A stretch of 64,000 nucleotides of DNA from Cytophagaceae bacterium ABcell3. GTDB lineage: Bacteria; Bacteroidota; Bacteroidia; Cytophagales; Cytophagaceae. A program made the position numbers and the translations under genes. A model generated the notes under the pieces. The model ran no database searches and had not been told where the DNA came from. It saw only the letters and a list, made by a program, of their open reading frames with translations. The stretch lies in assembly GCA_030913385.1 (NCBI GenBank), contig CP133159.1, positions 2,626,584 to 2,690,583 of the forward strand, given 5' to 3'. Below are positions 33,647 through 40,498 of this stretch, in pieces. Each line of letters opens with the position of its first letter. Position 1 is the first letter of the stretch.

Positions 33647-34108
33647 ATGAGTACAAAGCATAGTTTTATTCGCCTAACTAAAATCTTTGAATTTCAAACT
33701 GCCCACTGTCTTTTTAATTATGAGGGTGCATGTAGAAATATTCACGGACATTCTTATAAACTTTACGTAACTGTAGGGGGTAAGGCCGCACAACTACCTG
33801 CGCAGCCTAATGACGGTATGCTCGTTGATTTTAAACTTCTCAAAACAATTGTTCAGCGACATGTGATAGACTTGCTGGATCATGCGCTTGTTTTGAACGA
33901 AGCCATGCCGAAAAAACACTTGGAGGCTATTGAATCTTTGGGGGTGAAAGTGAACTTGTTTCCTTTTCAGCCGACATGTGAAAACTTGATAGGCTATATT
34001 GCTAAGGTGGTTCAGGAGCATTTGCCTGAGGAGGTAGTGCTGAAGTCGTTAAAGTTGTATGAGACGGAAACCTCTTATGCCGAATGGCTTATAGAAGACA
34101 ATTTTTGA
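33647..34108 (+). CDS. queD: 6-carboxytetrahydropterin / 6-pyruvoyltetrahydropterin synthase family (QueD)
   Basis: QueD converts dihydroneopterin triphosphate to 6-carboxy-tetrahydropterin for queuosine synthesis. The 153-residue protein has the zinc histidines in FQTAHCLF and NIHGHSY, a cysteine in GACRNIHGH, LLDHALVL, PTCENLIGYIA and the C-terminal LYETETSYAEW with the pterin-anchoring glutamate. It is monocistronic and its 3' end runs 34 bases into the end of nadB on the other strand. PTPS activity cannot be excluded from sequence alone. Confidence 0.9.
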   Translation: MSTKHSFIRLTKIFEFQTAHCLFNYEGACRNIHGHSYKLYVTVGGKAAQLPAQPNDGMLVDFKLLKTIVQRHVIDLLDHALVLNEAMPKKHLEAIESLGVKVNLFPFQPTCENLIGYIAKVVQEHLPEEVVLKSLKLYETETSYAEWLIEDNF

Positions 34109-35628
34109 GTAGCTGTCAAATCGATGTTGAAGTGTGCGCCTGCATTTTCTTTCCTGTCCAAAGCAGATTTTATAATTGTTTCAGATATGGTGGCCATATT
34201 GTAAGCTTCACATAATGGTAGGGAGGTTATGTTTTTTAGGTTTTCCTCTATACGGCTTTTTATGTTGCTTAGTACCATTGCTGCATGTTCCATTTTTTTG
34301 GAGGACCTGAGAATAGATGCAGAGAAGGTCATAATATCTTTAATCTGTTCTATGTAAACAGAGGTTTCTTCATCTACAAAAGGCGGTATAGGTTTTAATT
34401 TTGTAGGCAATTTGCTCATGGTAAGGGTACCCTCTGTCTTAAAATGTTCACAAATGTTGTGAGCGAATACCAAGGCTTCTAAAAGTGAGTTGGACGCCAG
34501 TCTGTTAGCGCCATGTAGGCCTGTGCAAGCGGATTCTCCGCAAGCATATAAGTTTTTGATGCTTGTTTGACCGTGAATATCAGTTTTGATACCTCCGCAC
34601 ATGTAATGTGCTGCCGGGACTACAGGTATGAGGTCGACAGAAGGATCGATACTTTTTGATAGGCAGGCATTGGTAATGTTCGGGAAATGCTCTATAAATA
34701 AGTCTTTGTCTATTTTTCTGCAGTCTAGCCAAACATGACGAAGTGTGCTGTTGTTGATCTCATTGTCAATGGCCCTAGAAACAATATCGCGTGGCGCAAG
34801 GCTTCCCCTTGTATCATATTTGGGCATGAAGTCTTCCCTTGATTCATTTCTTAAAATAGCGCCCATACCTCTCACTGCTTCTGATATTAGGAAAAGAGGA
34901 TTCCTGTTTTCTTCATATAGTGCAGTTGGATGAAACTGTATGAACTCCATGTCTTTAGTTTCGGCTCCCGCCCTTATGGCCATGGCTATACCATCGCCAG
35001 TAGCAATGGCAGGATTGGTGGTGTAACGGAACACTTGGCCTGTTCCGCCAGTAGCAAGAATGGTTTTACTTGCCGTAATAGTTTGCATTTTACCGGTTGC
35101 AGTATCAACAGCCCAAAGACCAGAACATTCATTTTGTTCGTTGATGATCAGATCTAAAGCAAAGCTAAAGGTAAACACCTTGATGTTTTTTGACTTTCCT
35201 GTTTGTCGGATTAGCTTTTTCTGAATTTCAAACCCTGTAGCATCCTTGTGGTGCAGGACTCGATGGGCTGAGTGTCCCCCTTCTTTAGCCAAATGTAGAA
35301 AACCCTGGTCTGTTCTGTCAAATTCTATCCCTTCATTTATTAACTCCTTTATACGTAAGGGAGCAGTTTCAACGACCATGCGCACAATTTCGGGGTCACA
35401 AAGCCCATCTCCTGCAATGATTGTATCTTTGATATGATGCTGGCTGGAATCTGTAACAAGGTCTGTTACGCAGGCTATGCCCCCTTGGGCATATCTTGTA
35501 TTGGTTTCCAGTGACCCTTTTTTTGTAAGCACTATAACTTCCTTGTCAGGAAAGTCCTCACTTAGTTTCTGGGCTAGAAATAAACCTGCGATACCAGATC
35601 CTACAATTACAAAATCCGTCTTTATCAT
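34075..35628 (-). CDS. nadB: L-aspartate oxidase NadB
   Basis: NadB oxidises L-aspartate to iminoaspartate with FAD, the first step of NAD synthesis, and can use O2 or fumarate as acceptor. The 517-residue protein starts DFVIVGSGIAGLF (FAD dinucleotide motif). It has TRYAQGGIAC, EGGHSAHRVLHHKDATG, EFIQFHPTAL and HYMCGGI..GLHGANRLASNSLLEA, all diagnostic. The ATG at 35628 lies two bases after the nadA stop, so the two genes are coupled; a longer frame to 35781 is just the overlapping nadA region. It is the third gene of the cytochrome-nadA-nadB operon. Confidence 0.95.
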   Translation of the reverse strand: MIKTDFVIVGSGIAGLFLAQKLSEDFPDKEVIVLTKKGSLETNTRYAQGGIACVTDLVTDSSQHHIKDTIIAGDGLCDPEIVRMVVETAPLRIKELINEGIEFDRTDQGFLHLAKEGGHSAHRVLHHKDATGFEIQKKLIRQTGKSKNIKVFTFSFALDLIINEQNECSGLWAVDTATGKMQTITASKTILATGGTGQVFRYTTNPAIATGDGIAMAIRAGAETKDMEFIQFHPTALYEENRNPLFLISEAVRGMGAILRNESREDFMPKYDTRGSLAPRDIVSRAIDNEINNSTLRHVWLDCRKIDKDLFIEHFPNITNACLSKSIDPSVDLIPVVPAAHYMCGGIKTDIHGQTSIKNLYACGESACTGLHGANRLASNSLLEALVFAHNICEHFKTEGTLTMSKLPTKLKPIPPFVDEETSVYIEQIKDIMTFSASILRSSKKMEHAAMVLSNIKSRIEENLKNITSLPLCEAYNMATISETIIKSALDRKENAGAHFNIDLTATQKLSSISHSA

Positions 35629-35630
35629 TT

Positions 35631-36563
35631 TTATACATTGCTTAAATCGAACATCTTTTTCAAAGCTTTCTCTGCTTTTGCACGGGTGTCTTCTTTGAGC
35701 GAAATTTCTGGCGTTTCCATGTATAGGCAGTTGTAAAGCTTTTCTAAGGTGTTCATTTTCATATAAGGGCATTCTCCGCAATTACATGAAGTGTAAAACT
35801 CTGGTGGTGCGGGTATTAATTTTTTGTCAGGAATCAGTTTTTGCATTTGGTGAAGAATGCCTGACTCAGTCACTATGATGTAAGTGTCAGTTTCTTTGTC
35901 CTGTACAGCATAATTGATTATAGAGTTGGTAGACCCGATATGGTCTGCTATCTCTATTACTATGTGTGCACACTCTGGGTGTGCCAAGATTTTGGCTTCA
36001 GGATGCTCCTTTTTGAGTTCTAGAATCTTTTTGGCAGAAAAGGTTTCGTGAATAAAACAGCTTCCATCCCAAAGTAGCATGTCCCTGCCCGTCTTTATAT
36101 TAATGTAATTACCCAAGTTCTTATCTGGGGCAAATATGATTTTCTGTTCAGGAGGGAGCGAATTGACAATACCTAGCGCATTGGAAGACGTGCAGATAAT
36201 GTCACTCATGGCCTTGATATCTGCCGAACAATTGATATAGGTGATTACCAGGTGATCAGGGTGGTTGGCTACAAATTTACTAAAAGCCGCTTCTGTGCAA
36301 TGATCTGCCAACGAACACCCAGCTTCTGGATCTGGTAGTAAAACTTTTTTGTTTGGTGCCAGTATTTTAGCGGTTTCGGCCATAAAAGCGACGCCCGCAA
36401 AAACAATAATATCCGCACTGGACTTTGCGGATTCATAAGATAAAGCTAAACTATCGCCGATAAAGTCTGCTATATCTTGAATGGCAGGATCCTGGTAGTA
36501 GTGTGCCAGGATCACTGCATTCTTTTCAGCCTTAAGCTTTTCTATCTTTTTTTGCCAGTTCAT
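35631..36563 (-). CDS. nadA: quinolinate synthase NadA
   Basis: NadA condenses iminoaspartate with dihydroxyacetone phosphate to quinolinate at a 4Fe-4S cluster that is oxygen- and NO-sensitive. The 310-residue protein has AHYYQDPAIQDIADFIGDSL, LLPDPEAGCSLADHC (first cluster cysteine), HPECAHIV and CNCGECPYMKMN (last cysteine). Length is standard. The start overlaps the cytochrome stop by four bases (ATGA) and the stop is two bases from nadB, giving an operon controlled from the FNR-type site at 37160. Confidence 0.96.
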   Translation of the reverse strand: MNWQKKIEKLKAEKNAVILAHYYQDPAIQDIADFIGDSLALSYESAKSSADIIVFAGVAFMAETAKILAPNKKVLLPDPEAGCSLADHCTEAAFSKFVANHPDHLVITYINCSADIKAMSDIICTSSNALGIVNSLPPEQKIIFAPDKNLGNYINIKTGRDMLLWDGSCFIHETFSAKKILELKKEHPEAKILAHPECAHIVIEIADHIGSTNSIINYAVQDKETDTYIIVTESGILHQMQKLIPDKKLIPAPPEFYTSCNCGECPYMKMNTLEKLYNCLYMETPEISLKEDTRAKAEKALKKMFDLSNV

Positions 36564-37111
36564 TGCTTCCCTGAATTAGCTTTGATTAATCTCATAGTCG
36601 TCATGAGCATATACATAATTACTGCAATAAGTATAAAAGCTACGCCTATCAAACTGTAAATAAAGATTTGTAGGGGTGAGGCAGATTGGTTCTGAGGAGC
36701 TACAACAGCAGCTTTTTCTTCTGCTTTGTCTACTGTAGCCTCTTTGGTTTCTTCTTTTGCGGGAGCACTTTTGTCGCCTATATAAGCAATGAGATCCTTA
36801 ACACTCTCATCATCTAGGTCTTTATGGTCTGGCATCATTACCTTGTTGAACTTTTCATATAATGCCACTGCTTCCTCGTCTCCTGCTTCTATCAAACTGG
36901 CTGGCGATTGTATAAATTGGATTAGCCATTCTTCTTTTCTGTTAGTATGCACATCTTTCAGGTCGGGGCCTACAAAATCACCTCCGCCTATTTTATGGCA
37001 TGATTTACATCTTGTGTCAAAAATCTTTTGACCATTGGCTAAATCTTGAGCTGATAATTTTACTGTAAATATCAGCATTAAAATTCCGGTGGCTGTTGCT
37101 AATGTTTTCAT
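36560..37111 (-). CDS. exported cytochrome c with C-terminal membrane anchor
   Basis: The 183-residue protein has a cleavable signal (to LSAQ, about 22) and a class I cytochrome c domain with CKSCH near 35-39 and VMMPDHKDLDDESVKDLIAY providing the axial methionine. An Ala/Glu/Lys-rich linker follows, then a C-terminal membrane span (IFIYSLIGVAFILIAVIMYML). It should face the periplasm and could shuttle electrons to NirK, NorC or an oxidase. ATG 37111 is preferred to 37132 because it gives a normal signal peptide. It is first in an operon with nadA and nadB, 54 bases after an exact FNR box. Confidence 0.88.
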   Translation of the reverse strand: MKTLATATGILMLIFTVKLSAQDLANGQKIFDTRCKSCHKIGGGDFVGPDLKDVHTNRKEEWLIQFIQSPASLIEAGDEEAVALYEKFNKVMMPDHKDLDDESVKDLIAYIGDKSAPAKEETKEATVDKAEEKAAVVAPQNQSASPLQIFIYSLIGVAFILIAVIMYMLMTTMRLIKANSGKQ

Positions 37112-37159
37112 GGTTGTGCTTTTTTTGTGCAAGTAATGAAGATTTGTCTTCGTAGAAAA

Positions 37160-37171
37160 TGATATATATCA
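37160..37171. promoter_or_regulatory. FNR-type box upstream of cytochrome c-nadA-nadB
   Basis: TGATatatATCA, an exact core match, centred 54 bases before the ATG at 37111. Confidence 0.65.
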
Positions 37172-37261
37172 ATGTGTTTTTATTTTACTGTATATCAGTT
37201 GAATAAAGTTGATAATAAAATACTGCTATGTCTTTTTATCTTTTAATGTCAGACCCTTTTA

Positions 37262-37273
37262 TGACCTGGGTCA
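37262..37273. promoter_or_regulatory. FNR/NNR-type box variant upstream of hemG
   Basis: TGACctggGTCA within ATGAC-N4-GTCAT, a perfect palindrome with both half-sites of the TGAC kind. It is centred 59 bases before hemG. A one-mismatch -7 element (TATTTTTA, 37297-37304) is correctly placed for activation. Confidence 0.55.
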
Positions 37274-37326
37274 TTATTTTTTAAGGGACTTGGCTGTATT
37301 TTTAGGATTATTAAAAAAGTACTATT

Positions 37327-38646
37327 ATGATAGTGATTATTGGTGCAGGTATTTCTGGGCTTACTTTGGCTTATGAGTTACAAAAACAAGGAAAAGCATA
37401 TACTTTATTAGAAGCTAGAGATAGGGCTGGAGGTTATATTCAAACATCCTACCATCAGAAAACTATACTAGAGCATGGTCCAGGTTCTATATTGGCAGAT
37501 CCGGAGACGGTAGCTTACCTTGAAGAGCTCGGCTTGAAAGCAGAGCTGGTTTATCCTGAAAGCGCAGGAAAAGTCAGGTATATATTTAAAAATGGAAAGG
37601 TTCGGCAAATGCCTGACTCTCCTAAAAGCTTTTTTAAGAGCAACTTTTTTAGCTGGGGCACTAAAGCAGCATTGGTGGGAGAGCTATTAAATAGAAAACA
37701 GCCCCGTAACAATGAAGAGACGGTAGGTGAATTTTTTGAACGCCGCTTTAATAAAGAGATTGTTGATTATGCAGTGGCACCGTTTGTATCAGGTATTTAC
37801 GCAGGCGATCCTTATCGTTTATTGATAAATAAAACTTTCCCTTTTTTGAAGAAATTTGAAACTGAACATGGCTCTATTATTAAGGGGATAATGAAGTCTG
37901 GTAAAAAAGGGAAAAAGGTGGCCAAAGTACCCTTATACTTTAAAAGTGGGATGGCTAGCTTGCCTGTAACTATTGCGGATAAACTTGACAATATAAAGTA
38001 CAATGCAAAGGTTAAAGGCATACAGAAAAGAGATAATCGTTTTCAGGTCGAATATATTTTAAATGAAACTTCACAAACAGTTTCAGCTGATAAAATTGTT
38101 CTGGCCCTTCCGGCTTTTGCAGCCAGTACATTTCTTTTTGAATCTTATCCTTCGGTAGCGGAAGATTTGAATAAAATCAACTACCCCGCCATTGTTAAAG
38201 TTTTTCACACCTTCAAAAAGTCAGACATTGGTGTTCCTATCAATGGTTATGGGGTTTTATACCCTAAGGTAGAAAACAAGCCCTTGCTTGGAACACTTTG
38301 GAACTCATCTGTTTACCCTGTTTCAAGTTCTAGTGATGAAGTGCTTATGACAAGTATTGCAGGAGGTGTTTTAGATCCAAGAGTGATTAATGAATCTGAC
38401 GAGGAGATAATGGATAAGGTATTGGCTTTAATAAAAGAAACATACCAAATAAAAGGTGGTCCTGTAGTAAGCAAAGTGCTTAGACTGGAAAAAGCTATAC
38501 CTCAATATGATAAAGAGATGAACAAAATAGATCAGTTGGTTAAAGAGTTGGAAGGTGAAGACATGTTTGTTTGTGCCAATTGGCATGGCGGCCCGTCGCT
38601 TACTGATTGTATGAGAAAAGCTGTGGTACTTGCCAAGCAATTGTAG
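37327..38646 (+). CDS. hemG: protoporphyrinogen oxidase (HemG/HemY type)
   Basis: This flavoenzyme makes protoporphyrin IX for heme. The 439-residue protein begins VIIGAGISGLTLAYEL (FAD motif). It has LEARDRAGGYIQT with the GG doublet, EHGPGSIL, a substrate domain including GEFFERRFNKEIVDYAVAPFVSGIYAGDP, and a final FAD-binding GGPSLTDCMRKAV. Length is usual for HemY-type enzymes. It is monocistronic, divergent from the cytochrome c operon, and has its own palindrome. It uses O2 as acceptor in known members, so regulation by an FNR-type factor would be noteworthy. Confidence 0.93.
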   Translation: MIVIIGAGISGLTLAYELQKQGKAYTLLEARDRAGGYIQTSYHQKTILEHGPGSILADPETVAYLEELGLKAELVYPESAGKVRYIFKNGKVRQMPDSPKSFFKSNFFSWGTKAALVGELLNRKQPRNNEETVGEFFERRFNKEIVDYAVAPFVSGIYAGDPYRLLINKTFPFLKKFETEHGSIIKGIMKSGKKGKKVAKVPLYFKSGMASLPVTIADKLDNIKYNAKVKGIQKRDNRFQVEYILNETSQTVSADKIVLALPAFAASTFLFESYPSVAEDLNKINYPAIVKVFHTFKKSDIGVPINGYGVLYPKVENKPLLGTLWNSSVYPVSSSSDEVLMTSIAGGVLDPRVINESDEEIMDKVLALIKETYQIKGGPVVSKVLRLEKAIPQYDKEMNKIDQLVKELEGEDMFVCANWHGGPSLTDCMRKAVVLAKQL

Positions 38647-38968
38647 GGGTGTCTTTTGCCACTCGTATTGAATGGCAAAAGACCTAAATAAAACAGCTAA
38701 ACAGTGAAGTCTATAGGAGTATTGCCACCATTTGCTGAAGGTAGAATTAATAGAGCAATGTTTTTTTGATGAAGTTGGAGGTTTGGTCTAGACTTTAGTA
38801 TAAAAAGTAGCAAATCTGTGGCCTGTTCTTGTATTTGCCTTACCAATTAAAATGTTAAGGGTTAATATAATAATCCATTTTATTTATATTTACTTTTGTT
38901 AAACTTTAAGAGTATATTTAAATGGATTGCCCACTGAACATACTTTTCATTGCTTCAAAAGTAAATAA
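38647..38968. other. intergenic region between hemG and the Rpn gene
   Basis: 322 bases. An 11-bp perfect inverted repeat, GTCTTTTGCCA (38651-38661) with TGGCAAAAGAC (38673-38683), lies right after hemG. It lacks a T-tract on plus. A TACTTTTG (38891-38898) matches the Bacteroidota -7 element, 70 bases before the Rpn gene. Confidence 0.55.
38891..38898 (+). promoter_or_regulatory. putative -7 element of the Rpn gene
   Basis: TACTTTTG fits TAnnTTTG, 70 bases upstream of the ATG at 38969. No clear TTTG -33 partner 19 bases away. Confidence 0.35.
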
Positions 38969-39841
38969 ATGGCTGATTTTGCAGAAAAATATATAAACCC
39001 TTTTACCGATTATGGTTTTAAGCGTCTGTTTGGGGAAGAACCCAATAAAGACTTGCTTCTTGACTTTTTAAATGTGCTTTTAAAAGAAGAACAAGGAGAA
39101 ATAATAGACTTGACCTATCTTAAAGGAGAACAGTTAGGCGCAAACGAAGTGGACAGAAAAGCTATTTTTGACCTTTACTGTGAAAATGAGAGAGGTGAAA
39201 AATTTATCGTAGAGCTTCAAAAAACCAAGCAGAATTTTTTCAAGGACAGAACTGTCTATTACTCAACTTTCCCTATACGTGAGCAGGCAAAACGTGCAGA
39301 TTGGAACTATGAATTAAAGGCTGTTTATACAATAGCCATTCTCGATTTTGTGTTTGACGAAGACAAGCATGAGCCTAATAAATATCGTTATGATATCAAG
39401 CTATCTGACATAGAGACCAAGAAAGTATTTTATGATAAGCTGACCTTCATATATCTCGAAATGCCAAAGTTCAACAAGACCATTGATGAACTGGAAACAA
39501 GGTTTGATAAATGGCTGTTTGTATTAAGAAACCTCAACAAACTAGATCGAGTGCCTGATAGATTGCGAGAACATATATTTGAAAAACTCTTTGAAACAGC
39601 TGAAATTGCAAAGTTTACACCTGAACAAGTCCAGTCTTACGAGGACAGTCTAAAGTATTACCGTGACCTAAAAAATTCTCTGGACACAGCTAAAGAAGAA
39701 GGTAGAGAAATTGGTAGAGAAGAAAGAGCGCTTGAAATAGCTAAGGAAATGATAAAAGAGCAAGAGGGTATAGATAAAATCATTAAATATACAGGTCTGA
39801 CAAAAGAGCAAATTGTTAAGTTGAAAAATAGTCAGGTTTGA
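38969..39841 (+). CDS. Rpn-family PD-(D/E)XK nuclease / putative transposase
   Basis: The 290-residue protein opens with the family start FAEKYINPFTDYGFKRLFGEEPNKDLLLDFLN. Its nuclease core has Asp68 (FDLYCEN) and Glu82-X-Gln84 (VELQKT), the D...ExQ site of PD-(D/E)XK enzymes, then NFFKDRTVYYSTF. The C-terminal part (from about 165) is helical and ends in the acidic/basic GREIGREERALEIAKE repeat typical of Rpn tails. Rpn proteins promote recombination or act as phage-defence toxins in E. coli, where a shorter product from an internal start blocks the toxin. The last third is duplicated immediately downstream. Confidence 0.9.
   Translation: MADFAEKYINPFTDYGFKRLFGEEPNKDLLLDFLNVLLKEEQGEIIDLTYLKGEQLGANEVDRKAIFDLYCENERGEKFIVELQKTKQNFFKDRTVYYSTFPIREQAKRADWNYELKAVYTIAILDFVFDEDKHEPNKYRYDIKLSDIETKKVFYDKLTFIYLEMPKFNKTIDELETRFDKWLFVLRNLNKLDRVPDRLREHIFEKLFETAEIAKFTPEQVQSYEDSLKYYRDLKNSLDTAKEEGREIGREERALEIAKEMIKEQEGIDKIIKYTGLTKEQIVKLKNSQV
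39455..39841 (+). repeat. tandem partial duplication, copy 1 (3' end of Rpn gene)
   Basis: Bases 39455-39841 recur at 39918-40316 with only scattered substitutions. Copy 2 carries an extra 12-base unit (GREE codons). The spacing between copies is 463 bases. An in-frame ATG at 39461 (MPKFNKT) sits at the left edge of the duplicated block. Confidence 0.92.
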
Positions 39842-39917
39842 CTCAAGCTGGTGACATCTATTTAATTTGTTTTTGTTATGCTAGCTTTACGTGTGTGCTA
39901 AATTATTAAACGAAGAC

Positions 39918-40316
39918 CTCGAAATGCCAAAGTTCAACAAGACCATTGATGAACTGGAAACAAGGTTTGACAAATGGCTGTTTGTATTAAGAAACCTCAA
40001 CAAACTAGATCGAGTGCCAGATAGATTGCGAGAACATATATTTGAAAAACTCTTTGAAACGGCCGAAATTGCAAAGTTTACACCAGAACAAGTCCAGTCT
40101 TACGAGGACAGTCTAAAGTATTACCGTGACCTGAAAAATTCTCTGGACACAGCCAAAGAGGAAGGTAGAGAAGAAGGCAGAGAAATTGGTAGAGAAGAAA
40201 GAGCGCTTGAGATAGCTAAGGAAATGTTAAAAGAGCAAGAGAGTATAGATAAAATTATTAAATATACAGGTCTGACAAAAGAGCAAATTATTAAGATAAA
40301 GAACAGTCAATACTGA
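39918..40316 (+). repeat. tandem partial duplication, copy 2
   Basis: Second copy of 39455-39841, 399 rather than 387 bases because of an added 12-base GREE unit in the repeat-rich tail. High identity indicates a recent event. Confidence 0.92.
39924..40316 (+). CDS. free-standing duplicate of the Rpn C-terminal domain
   Basis: A 130-residue open frame starting MPKFNKTIDELETRF, nearly identical to residues 165-290 of the Rpn nuclease just upstream, but without the nuclease core. A GTG at 39891 would add 11 unrelated residues; the ATG at 39924 is preferred because it matches the family's internal start point. The frame is intact with no stop or frameshift, although it could simply be a decaying remnant. 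If expressed it would correspond to the short C-terminal Rpn product that acts as an antitoxin in E. coli. Translation is not shown by the sequence. Confidence 0.6.
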   Translation: MPKFNKTIDELETRFDKWLFVLRNLNKLDRVPDRLREHIFEKLFETAEIAKFTPEQVQSYEDSLKYYRDLKNSLDTAKEEGREEGREIGREERALEIAKEMLKEQESIDKIIKYTGLTKEQIIKIKNSQY

Positions 40317-40498
40317 ATAGGCTGTATCCTTTCGACCAAAAGACAAGCTTTTTTATGATCTCCTAAAACTCCTTGAACCTAACAATATTGGATAATACCA
40401 TGCACAATGTTAGGTGGTTAAGTTTGAGTTTTGTATCTCCGTTTATAACAAGATCACATTTTCAAAGTTACCGAGACAGGTGTAAACTGGGTAATACA

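Noticed and set aside
38651-38683. Intrinsic terminator after hemG
   Set aside because: The 11-bp stem is perfect, but no T-tract follows on the plus strand, so it is only listed as a hairpin.
38969-40316. Insertion sequence based on the Rpn transposase name
   Set aside because: No terminal inverted repeats or target duplication flank the genes; Rpn proteins are not ordinary IS transposases.
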